Source: Kumtagia sp963839725
GTDB lineage: Bacteria > Pseudomonadota > Alphaproteobacteria > Rhizobiales > Rhizobiaceae
Assembly (NCBI GenBank): GCA_963839725.1
Contig: CAWIWT010000031.1
Span: 62,001-126,000, forward strand
Direction of reading: 5' to 3'
Length of the DNA: 64,000 nt
In this document: piece after piece, positions 44,675-51,716 of the stretch
Position numbering within the stretch: position 1 is the stretch's first letter
Layout: the number at the start of each line of letters is the position of its first letter
Program-made: the position numbers and the translations under genes
Notes under the pieces: model-generated
Database searches by the model: none
What the model was told of the DNA's origin: nothing
The model's input: only the letters and a program-made list of their open reading frames with translations

Positions 44675-47158
44675 TCAGCCCTTGCGCGGCAGTTGCGGCA
44701 CCAGGCTGCGCTTGCCACCGTCCTTGGCCGGCGGCAGGAGTTTCGGCTTCGCGCCCGTCAATTTCTTAGTTGCGGGCTTCTTTGCCTTCGCCTTGCGGAC
44801 AACCGACTTTTCTGGCTCTTCCTTCTTCGGCTTGACCGGCACCTCATCGGTGATCGAATCCAGCTTCAGACCCTTCTCGCCACCTTCCTTCTCCTCGACG
44901 GTGACGCGCACAGTGCCACCCTTCCGGAGCTTGCCGAAGAGCACTTCCTCGGCCAGCGGCTTCTTGATGTGCTCCTGAATGACACGGGCAAGCGGACGGG
45001 CGCCCATACGCTCGTCATAGCCTTTGTCCGCGAGCCAGGCGATCGCGTCCTGCGACAGGTCGAAGGTAACGCCACGCTCGGAAAGCTGAGCCTCGAGCTG
45101 CATGACGAACTTCTGCACGACCTGATGGATCACCGGCACCGGCAACGAGCCGAACGGGATGATCGCATCGAGACGGTTGCGGAACTCCGGCGTGAACAGC
45201 CGGTTGATCGCCTCGACGTCGTCGCCTTCGCGCTTAGTAGAGCCGAAGCCGATCGCCGCGCGCTGCGCGTCCGACGCGCCCGCATTCGTGGTCATGATCA
45301 GGATGACGTTCCGGAAATCGATCTGCTTGCCGTTGTGGTCTGTCAGCTTGCCGTGGTCCATGACCTGCAACAGGATGTTGAATAGGTCGGGATGCGCCTT
45401 CTCGACCTCGTCCAGCAGCAGCACGCAGTGCGGATGCTGGTCGACGCCGTCGGTCAGCAGTCCGCCCTGGTCGAAGCCGACATAGCCGGGAGGCGCGCCG
45501 ATCAGCCGGGAAACCGTGTGGCGCTCCATGTATTCCGACATGTCGAAGCGGAGCAGCTCGACCCCGAGCGAAGCCGCGAGCTGTTTTGCCACTTCCGTCT
45601 TGCCGACGCCGGTAGGCCCTGAGAACAGGTAGGAACCGATCGGCTTCTCAGGTTCGCGCAGGCCGGCACGCGCCAGCTTGATCGCCGAGGCCAGCGCCGA
45701 AATGGCGGTATCCTGGCCATAGACGACGCGCCGCAATTCGGCGTCGAGATTGGCGAGCACCTGCTCGTCGTCTGCCGACACGGTCTTCGGCGGGATCCGC
45801 GCCATGGTGGCAACCGTTTCCTCAATCTCCTTGACGGAAATCATCTTCTTGCGCTTGGCTTCCGGCAGCAGCATTTGCGACGCGCCGGTTTCGTCGATTA
45901 CGTCGATCGCCTTGTCCGGTAGCTTGCGGTCGTTGATGTAACGCGCCGAAAGCTCCACCGCCGCCTTGATGGCGTCGTTGGTGAACTTCACCTGGTGGAA
46001 GTCTTCATAGTAGGGCTTGAGGCCCTTCATGATTTCGATCGTGTCCTCGATGGTCGGCTCCTTCACATCGATCTTCTGGAAGCGCCGGACGAGGGCCCGG
46101 TCCTTCTCGAAGAACTGGCGGAATTCCTTGTAGGTGGTCGAGCCGATGCAACGGATGGCACCGGACGAGAGCGCCGGCTTGAGCAGGTTGGACGCGTCCA
46201 TCGCGCCGCCGGAAGTGGCACCAGCGCCGATCACCGTATGGATCTCATCGATGAACAGGATGGCGCCCGGAAACTCCTCGAGTTCCTTGACGACCTGCTT
46301 CAACCGCTCCTCGAAGTCGCCGCGATAGCGCGTTCCGGCGAGAAGCGTGCCCATGTCGAGCGCGAAGATGGTGGCGCTGGAGAGCACCTTCGGTACGTCG
46401 CCCTCGACAATGCGCTTGGCCAGACCCTCGGCGATCGCCGTCTTGCCGACGCCCGGATCACCCACATAGAGCGGGTTGTTCTTCGACCGCCGGCACAGGA
46501 TCTGGATGGTGCGGTTGATTTCGAGATCGCGGCCGATCAGCGGATCGATCTTGCCCGAACGCGCCTTCTTGTTGAGATCGACGCAATAGGCCGTCAACGC
46601 GTCCTGCTGCTTCTTCTTGGAGCTGCCGCCCTCCTCCTGGTCACCACCGCTCCCACCGCCGGGTGTGCCGTTCTGATCCTCATCAGCGCCGCGCGGGGTG
46701 CGCGACTCGCCAGCGCCGGGACGCTTGGCGATGCCGTGCGAAATATAGTTGACCGCATCGTAGCGGGTCATTTGCTGTTCCTGCAGGAAGTATGCCGCAT
46801 GGCTTTCCCGCTCGGCGAAGATAGCGACCAGCACGTTGGCGCCGGACACTTCATCTCGACCCGACGACTGGACATAAATCACCGCGCGCTGGATGACGCG
46901 CTGAAAGCCGGCTGTAGGCTTGGAATCCTCGTCGTAGCCGGTAACCAGATTGTCGAGTTCGGTATCGATGTAATTGAGCACCGTGCGACGCAGTTCGTCG
47001 AGATCGACATTGCAGGCGCGCATTACAGCGCCGGCTTCGGCGTCGTCGATCAAGGCCAGAAGCAGATGCTCCAGCGTTGCATATTCATGGTGACGCTCAT
47101 TGGCAAAAGTGAGCGCCTGGTGAAGAGCCTTTTCAAGCCCTGGTGAGAAAGCCGGCAT
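44675..47158 (-). CDS. clpA: ATP-dependent Clp protease ATP-binding subunit ClpA
   Basis: 827 residues. Unfolds substrates for ClpP. N domain (about 1-145), then two AAA+ modules with Walker A GDPGVGKTA and GPTGVGKTEVAKQLAAS, Walker B AILFIDEIHT and VLLLDEVEKAH. The segment PIGSYLFSGPTG and the ClpP-docking loop region IGFG in the second module are as expected for ClpA. A lysine-rich C-terminal tail of about 65 residues (KKEEPEKSVVRKAKAKK) extends beyond the E. coli protein. clpS lies 6 bases upstream in the same operon. Confidence 0.96.
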   Translation of the reverse strand: MPAFSPGLEKALHQALTFANERHHEYATLEHLLLALIDDAEAGAVMRACNVDLDELRRTVLNYIDTELDNLVTGYDEDSKPTAGFQRVIQRAVIYVQSSGRDEVSGANVLVAIFAERESHAAYFLQEQQMTRYDAVNYISHGIAKRPGAGESRTPRGADEDQNGTPGGGSGGDQEEGGSSKKKQQDALTAYCVDLNKKARSGKIDPLIGRDLEINRTIQILCRRSKNNPLYVGDPGVGKTAIAEGLAKRIVEGDVPKVLSSATIFALDMGTLLAGTRYRGDFEERLKQVVKELEEFPGAILFIDEIHTVIGAGATSGGAMDASNLLKPALSSGAIRCIGSTTYKEFRQFFEKDRALVRRFQKIDVKEPTIEDTIEIMKGLKPYYEDFHQVKFTNDAIKAAVELSARYINDRKLPDKAIDVIDETGASQMLLPEAKRKKMISVKEIEETVATMARIPPKTVSADDEQVLANLDAELRRVVYGQDTAISALASAIKLARAGLREPEKPIGSYLFSGPTGVGKTEVAKQLAASLGVELLRFDMSEYMERHTVSRLIGAPPGYVGFDQGGLLTDGVDQHPHCVLLLDEVEKAHPDLFNILLQVMDHGKLTDHNGKQIDFRNVILIMTTNAGASDAQRAAIGFGSTKREGDDVEAINRLFTPEFRNRLDAIIPFGSLPVPVIHQVVQKFVMQLEAQLSERGVTFDLSQDAIAWLADKGYDERMGARPLARVIQEHIKKPLAEEVLFGKLRKGGTVRVTVEEKEGGEKGLKLDSITDEVPVKPKKEEPEKSVVRKAKAKKPATKKLTGAKPKLLPPAKDGGKRSLVPQLPRKG

Positions 47159-47164
47159 CTGACC

Positions 47165-47560
47165 TCACTTCTTTTCCATCACGCATTGCAGCGGATGCTG
47201 ATTCTGACGGGCGAAATCCATGACCTGAGACACTTTGGTCTCAGCAACCTCAAATGTATAGACCCCACATTCCCCGACACCGTGATGGTGAACATGAAGC
47301 ATGATGCGCGTGGCGGACTCGCGATCCTTCTGGAAGAAACGTTCCAGAATATGGATTACGAACTCCATCGGCGTGTAGTCGTCGTTGAGGATTAGGACAC
47401 GATAAAGGCTGGGTTTCTTTGTCTTCGGTTTGGTGCGTGTGATTACTGCGGTTCCTCGCCCGGGGCCTTGCCCATTCGAGTCACCGCTCTGCATTATTGG
47501 CACTTGCCGCGCCGTGGCTTCCCCGCCTTGTCTCACAGTTCCTTTCCTTTCGCGGGGCAT
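47165..47560 (-). CDS. clpS: ClpS adaptor
   Basis: Up to 131 residues. It delivers N-degron proteins to ClpA. The conserved core is LYRVLILNDDYTPMEFVIHI, then FFQKDRESATRIMLHVHHHG and CGVYTFEVAETK, with the substrate pocket residues in NDDYTPM. The start is uncertain: ATG 47494 gives 109 residues, nearer the usual length, but neither ATG has a clear ribosome site. It leads the clpS-clpA operon. Confidence 0.94.
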   Translation of the reverse strand: MPRERKGTVRQGGEATARQVPIMQSGDSNGQGPGRGTAVITRTKPKTKKPSLYRVLILNDDYTPMEFVIHILERFFQKDRESATRIMLHVHHHGVGECGVYTFEVAETKVSQVMDFARQNQHPLQCVMEKK

Positions 47561-47685
47561 TTTGCCCGCTCGTCACATGTAGGTCGTCGAAGCGCAATTT
47601 TAAGCCCTTCTGTTGGGGAGACAATATGGCGATAGCGCAAGCTTGCCAGGTAACTCGGGATTGATCGACGGAGGGTGAATAAAAC

Positions 47686-47719
47686 AAAAACCCGGCCGCT
47701 TTCGGCGGCCGGGTTTTTT
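47686..47719. terminator. Rho-independent terminator after the phasin gene
   Basis: CCCGGCCGC at 47691-47699 pairs with GCGGCCGGG at 47705-47713. A runs on the left and T runs on the right flank it, so it ends leftward phasin transcription (T5GT4 in the transcript) and would also stop rightward reads. Confidence 0.85.
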
Positions 47720-47759
47720 GGAGAACCGGAAAATTCGCTGATGTGTCCGAGCCTGCTCG

Positions 47760-48089
47760 TCACTTTGCCTTGGCAACAAGCGATTCGAAGGGCTTGTAGG
47801 CTTCCTTCGCCATGTCGGCGTAAAGGTTGCCCAGCTTGCTCAACTCCGACACGAAGTCCTCATAGGCCTTCTTCGCGTAGTTGGTCTGAATTTCGATAGC
47901 GGTCTCGAGCGACTTCGCCGAGAACAGCTTCTCGAAGGCCGCAGCACCGGATTCATAGGATTTCTTGGTGTAATCGCTCGTCTCGGTGATAATCGCCTGC
48001 GCGGACTTGGAGAGCGAAGTGAAGCTCCTCATGCCATTGTCGACGAATTCCTTGCCGAACACGCCGGCGTCTTCAAAAATCGTGGTCAT
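47760..48089 (-). CDS. Phasin (PHA granule surface protein)
   Basis: 109 residues, all helical, with the phasin pattern: MRSFTSLSKSAQAIITETSD, then YTKKSYESGAAAFEKLFSAK and IEIQTNYAKKAYEDFVSELS with repeated aromatic and lysine heptads. Phasins coat polyhydroxyalkanoate granules and control their size; phaC is 8 kb to the left. A palindrome about 55 bases upstream may be the site of the PhaR repressor, the usual regulator of phasin genes. Confidence 0.9.
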   Translation of the reverse strand: MTTIFEDAGVFGKEFVDNGMRSFTSLSKSAQAIITETSDYTKKSYESGAAAFEKLFSAKSLETAIEIQTNYAKKAYEDFVSELSKLGNLYADMAKEAYKPFESLVAKAK

Positions 48090-48144
48090 TCAAGCAGTCC
48101 TCAAAAGCGGGTTCCGCGGCGTCATTTGCGCTGCACAAGAGATA

Positions 48145-48159
48145 TTGTGCGTCGCACAA
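48145..48159. promoter_or_regulatory. Palindrome upstream of the phasin gene (candidate PhaR site)
   Basis: TTGTGCGTCGCACAA is a perfect 7-1-7 palindrome, 56 bases before the phasin ATG; a half copy, CTGCACAA, lies at 48131-48138. PhaR/PhbR repressors of other bacteria bind TGC/GCA dyads at phasin promoters, so this is a fair candidate; no experimental consensus from this species is used. Confidence 0.5.
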
Positions 48160-48675
48160 AAAGTCAATCACACCTTGAGTTGCAAGGGCTTTCGCGTGGC
48201 GCTTGTGTAAAGCTAGCCTAAAGCTCGAGCAAAAATCTGAACGTTCTGGTTACCATAAACGGATTGGTCAATCGGCTTGCTCGCTGTGTCAGGCGGCTTG
48301 CTGTTGACAGCGTTCAATCTAGTCGGCAGCGGGATATCGGCAGGCAATAAGGTCTTTGCCCTATCGGTCAGTCACTCAATCCGACCGCTGGCCATCAGTA
48401 GGTCTCTTTGCATTGATTTCATTGATCTGCGCTGAAATCGCGGAACACCCGTCAACGCCGAAAAAGGGCTGGCTACATTCAAAATCAAATTATCTTCTGA
48501 CGGCCTTCGTTTACATTTGTGGAATGGGGCTACTCAGCCTCCTCGTGGGTGCGTGGCTGCTAATTCGGGCGGCGGTATTGATCACGGTCTAACGTATCTC
48601 GTCCGACAGTGGTGCAACCGGTGCGTGTGCGTGATATGATCCTCGGTTGCAATTGTGCAATCGAAAGGGTCATTC

Positions 48676-48777
48676 ATGAAGCGTGCAAAACTGATTGGCG
48701 TTCGCGCCATGCTGGAAGGGGTCACAATAACGAAGGTCGATATGTCGCCGTCAGGTGTGAATATCGCCTGGGGCTGA
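48676..48777 (+). CDS. Candidate small protein (33 aa)
   Basis: ATG preceded by AAGGG at 7 bases. The product, MKRAKLIGVRAMLEGVTITK then VDMSPSGVNIAWG, resembles no family known to me. It may be a relic of a longer gene whose remainder continues in another frame (next entry). It lies before a terminator with the next short frame, so the stretch is probably transcribed rightward. Confidence 0.3.
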   Translation: MKRAKLIGVRAMLEGVTITKVDMSPSGVNIAWG

Positions 48778-48781
48778 GCCC

Positions 48782-48868
48782 ATGCTCGTTTGTGAAATCC
48801 ATACCGGTCATATCTTCGATCATTTAGGTCGATATATCGACAACGATGTTGAACTGCAGGACGCATAA
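48782..48868 (+). CDS. Candidate small protein or gene relic (28 aa)
   Basis: Frame MLVCEIHTGHIFDHLGRYID then NDVELQDA, starting four bases after the previous short frame and ending 25 bases before a rho-independent terminator. No ribosome site of its own. The closeness suggests that both frames are parts of one ~60-residue gene broken by a frameshift, or two peptides in one transcript. Confidence 0.25.
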   Translation: MLVCEIHTGHIFDHLGRYIDNDVELQDA

Positions 48869-48892
48869 TCAACAACGCATACTTCCAACTTG

Positions 48893-48920
48893 AGGCCTCG
48901 CTTTGCGGGGCCTTTATTTT
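48893..48920 (+). terminator. Rho-independent terminator after the two short frames
   Basis: AGGCCTCG pairs with CGGGGCCT (one G-T pair) around loop CTTTG, followed by TTATTTT. It shows that a rightward transcript ends here although only very short open frames precede it. Confidence 0.65.
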
Positions 48921-48974
48921 GCCAACGCCTGACGGTCATTTGGGTGACACATTGTGTCGTTATGAAATATACCC

Positions 48975-49406
48975 GTGCGGCATCTGGTTGCCCGCACTCG
49001 CCCCGTCGCGCTGCATCCCAAGCCCCCGCCCACAGCGCGACGGTCGGCCTTTCCGGCAAGCGGAACATTTTTCCGACTTTGTAGTTTGGTGCGCGGTGTG
49101 GTTCTCATCCCGCACCAACCCGTCGCGCTGGGTGCACGCAAACACATGTCAATTTACTCAAGTTGACGACAGCGCGGCGGGCCAACTCCGAGGGAACAAT
49201 TTCATCCGGATCATCGTTAGATGGCCCGTGCGGCGTTCTACGGCGTCCGCACAACCCCGTTGCACTTATCCACTGGTTTACTAATTTGGTGGAAACCAGA
49301 TGTTTTTATATGGCGCAGCAAATTTGGTTGGTTAAACTAAATGCGCGGAGGGGACTTAATCCGCCGTCTCGTCGCGTTGACACCTCTATCCCCCGCAGCG
49401 CGACGG
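48975..49406. repeat. Run of four degenerate hairpin units
   Basis: Each unit has a GTGCGG/CCGCAC hairpin, then CCGTCGCGCTG, then after a gap its inverted copy CAGCGCGACGG. Unit 1: hairpin 48975-48997, arms 49003-49013 and 49033-49043 (perfect). Unit 2: 49088-49116 (GGTGCG/CGCACC), 49120-49130 perfect, 49170-49180 one mismatch. Unit 3: hairpin 49228-49252 perfect, then CCGTTGCACTT (three mismatches), right arm lost. Unit 4: weak hairpin 49345-49364, then TCGTCGCGTTG and a perfect right arm 49396-49406. Spacings are 113, 140 and about 115 bases. No known repeat class is recognised. Confidence 0.6.
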
Positions 49407-49488
49407 GACGACTTGTTTCATCGCAAACTGGATCACACGCACCAATCTAGTTGGTACTTCAATGAGTTAGCGGTCAGCGTCATGACCC

Positions 49489-49722
49489 TTGTCATCCCAC
49501 TTAACTAGTCATTCGCGAGGGCACCGCGAGGACGCGTCTGCTTTCTTCTACAGTCTCAAATCAGACGTGGCGCAGCGAGAATTTGCAATCGCAATAATGT
49601 CCGACAGGCTTTCATCCACCAATGAGGAAAGAGATTTGCTCAGGCGGATAAAGGCCGAGGTCAATGAGCTTGAGACTTGGCGGCATCAGAAATGGATTCA
49701 TTCACACCCCGTGGGGTACTGA
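49489..49722 (+). pseudogene. Open frame of unknown origin, probably a gene relic
   Basis: 77 codons. The second half, REFAIAIMSDRLSSTNEERD then LLRRIKAEVNELETWRHQ, reads like a genuine coiled helical protein, but the start has no ribosome site and the frame ends abruptly (SHPVGY). Downstream bases up to 49893 include a 13-base tandem duplication (GGACGCGCCGCTY at 49819 and 49832) and no matching continuation. It may be the N-terminal part of the broken metallopeptidase gene that follows. Confidence 0.3.
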
Positions 49723-49893
49723 TTGGCGATGTACATTGTTTCGGAATGCACCGGGAGGCTTGGGCGCTGCCGGATTCTCGGCGCGTTCGTTTCCCACGCT
49801 AATCCCCCGTAGACTAATGGACGCGCCGCTTGGACGCGCCGCTCCTTTTGTGAGACGCCGCACCGTCTTCCCACGGCGTTCAAACCAGCGTAG

Positions 49894-50190
49894 GTATCCA
49901 TTCCTGTTTGGGGCGATTTTTCGGAGACCGGAGAACCGCTATGTAAGGATATCGCAAAGCCGGTTATTCTGGTGCATGAATTCATTCACGCGGCGGGTGT
50001 GGGCGACGGTAGCCCGAGCGATCCCGAACACACGCTCGAAGATGTCTTCTGTTCGCATCTGACCGTGGTGGAGGGAAGCAATGCGGCAGGAGATGTCGCA
50101 AGGACCCAGGGCAAGGGCACCAAGGAAATGCCCCCTTTCGAGATCAACGACAAGACCGTCCGCAACCTCAAGACTGCCTGGCCGTCTTAA
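49894..50190 (+). pseudogene. Metallopeptidase-like fragment with an HExxH motif
   Basis: The frame is open from a stop at 49891-49893 and reads PVWGDFSETGEPLCKDIAKP then VILVHEFIHAAGVGDGSPSD. HEFIHAAG is a zinc-binding HExxH helix; GDGSPSDPEHTLEDVF follows, and the frame ends at TAWPS. No start codon with a ribosome site is present and the N-terminal domain is missing, so I call it a truncated gene. The next gene also has an HExxH motif and may be a duplicate or partner. Confidence 0.5.
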
Positions 50191-50252
50191 CCTTCGGGCG
50201 CCAGTGAAATGTCATTTGCTTTGTCAGCGCGCCACTCAAATGGAGAATGACC

Positions 50253-51078
50253 ATGGGCAAATACCTGATTGTCGTGAGGAAATTTCAAAAGCACGTACCA
50301 AAGGCTCTGCAGAAATTTGTGAGAGGAGCGATTGAAGCGAAATTCAAAGAGTTTGATCTGGTTTTTGATTTCGATGGCAAGAAAGCACCCCGCGACCTTG
50401 TGGCAACATTTTCCGATGGCATTCCACTTATGCCAATATTCGGCGAAAGTTCGCGCATGGGATGTTGATGGCGAGGAAGATGCGGGTGATGCGACGATCT
50501 ACGTTGGCACGATGATGGCCTATCGTCTCGAAGTGAGCGAGGGAACTTGCGAGAAGGCATTTCCGGAAAAAGAAGAATCCCTGGGCTCGCTTATCGCCAA
50601 TACGGCCATTCATGAAATCGCGCATATGCTGGGTTTGAACAAGGGCGGATTCGATGACGGCGGGCACGCGTCGGATCCTGATAACATGATGCATTCTCCC
50701 AAGCCCAGCTCAATGAAAGTCTTTCCCTCTTTTACCTACACGGTGCAGCGCGGCGACTCTTTGCCCACCATCATTGAAAGATTTAAGAATGGCAGTCTGG
50801 ACAAGTGCGCCAGGGGGCCATCAACACTGAAGCTGGAACTGGTGCGGGACTTCGAGCCAAACAAGGCGCCTGGCTTTATCCGCGACCCCGCAAAGGGCAA
50901 GGGGATCGATGTGATCCACCCTGGCGAAAAAGTTGCGCTTCCAACCCACACATTGCAGCCCAAGGAGTATCGCACCAGGAATTTTTCATGGCTGCTCGGC
51001 GACAAGAGTTTCACCAAGGAGCAGAAAGACAGGATGAAACAATTCATTGCGTCTCGGCTTAGGGCAGGACTGGGCTGA
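50253..51078 (+). pseudogene. Zinc metallopeptidase with C-terminal LysM-like domain, one-base frameshift
   Basis: Frame one starts at ATG 50253 (GGAG lies 8 bases before) and runs MGKYLIVVRKFQKHVPKALQ to PLMPIFGE; frame two continues VRAWDVDGEEDAGDATIYVG to the end, giving about 274 residues. One extra A near 50448-50450 separates them. Frame two has AIHEIAHMLGLNKGG with the zinc helix HEIAH, then GGHASDPDNMMHS, where the extra His/Asp and the Met resemble a metzincin Met-turn. The C-terminal half, FTYTVQRGDSLPTIIERFKN up to HPGEKVALP, is LysM-like and should bind peptidoglycan or chitin. No signal peptide is seen. Confidence 0.65.
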
Positions 51079-51307
51079 GGCGGCGATCTTCCCGGCGGCC
51101 ACCGCATTGGGTGTTATGACGCAGGCGCGTGCCATGTGTGAGCGCCAAAACCTTCAAGTGAGTTGCGGCGCTTGCGGCAATGAAGCGAAGCTGCCGGTCC
51201 CTGAGCTGTACGCAGGTCAGCACACCGGTGTAAAATGCGCCCTTATATCTCTCATAACCGTCCGGATCGATGACGTTGATATTCGCGACGATGTATATCT
51301 TGGGCAT
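51059..51307 (-). pseudogene. DUF1330 gene remnant
   Basis: Only the first ~25 residues, MPKIYIVANINVIDPDGYER then YKGAFYTG, match the start of DUF1330 proteins (ferredoxin-like fold). After that the frame is unrelated, and neither other frame restores the expected GGR...VRGG strand. So this is a 5' stub of a lost gene whose frame runs on by chance into the end of the metallopeptidase gene. Confidence 0.5.
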
Positions 51308-51326
51308 GGATAAATTCCTCGCTTCG

Positions 51327-51512
51327 TTACATAGGCCAATTCGGCGGCGGCAGGTAATCCTTATAGCCCAGTACGTCGATCACGTGCCTGCGGGAAATCG
51401 CGCACGGTAGGCCAAGGAAGGTTACAGGCGCGTTCATCAGAGGGCGGGGGGCGCATTCCCTGATACGGCAGTCGAAAGTGAATACGACCGAGACCGATAA
51501 TGTCTCTTCCAC
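51327..51512 (-). pseudogene. Short open frame, possible relic
   Basis: 61 codons (MEETLSVSVVFTFDCRIREC ... GYKDYLPPPNWPM). No family is recognised and there is no clear ribosome site. It lies between the DUF1330 stub and the D,D-carboxypeptidase gene, in a stretch (51079-51716) with no intact gene. The last ~200 bases are A/T-rich with several TTAA sites (51597-51622) and may be the promoter of the carboxypeptidase gene. Confidence 0.25.
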
Positions 51513-51716
51513 AGCTTTTTCAATGATGAAGAATACAAGCTAAATACAAGTAATCGCAAATTCTTCCATCTTCGCGTCTGCGGCAACATCTTAGAATTGT
51601 TAACAAATTTTAAGCGTTTAACGTAAACGGATTGGTAACGCAGCGCACCTACTGTGCCTGACTGAGGCTGGGGCCTTTGCCGCCTCTGTGCGACGAATTT
51701 TCAATGGGTGTAGATA

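Larger units (their letters stand above)
48160..49488. other. Largely non-coding accessory stretch
   Basis: 1.3 kb without a convincing long gene and richer in A/T and hairpins than its surroundings. It contains a 78-codon open frame from a TTG at 48356 to 48592 with one clear membrane segment (LLTAFVYICGMGLLSLLVGA), without a good ribosome site; two short frames at 48676 and 48782; a terminator at 48893; and the hairpin array at 48975-49406. The last is described separately. The frames here do not resemble known families. Confidence 0.5.

Noticed and set aside
48975..49406. CRISPR array
   Set aside because: Units are 113-140 bases apart, the arms are inverted and not direct repeats, and no cas gene is near.
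49330..49470. Integron attC-like sites (GTTAAAC and GTTAGCG occur here)
   Set aside because: No matching complementary core site at the required distance and no integrase; single 7-base matches are expected by chance.
51597..51622. CtrA binding site (TTAA repeats upstream of the carboxypeptidase gene)
   Set aside because: The spacings seen are six and four bases, not the seven required by TTAA-N7-TTAA.
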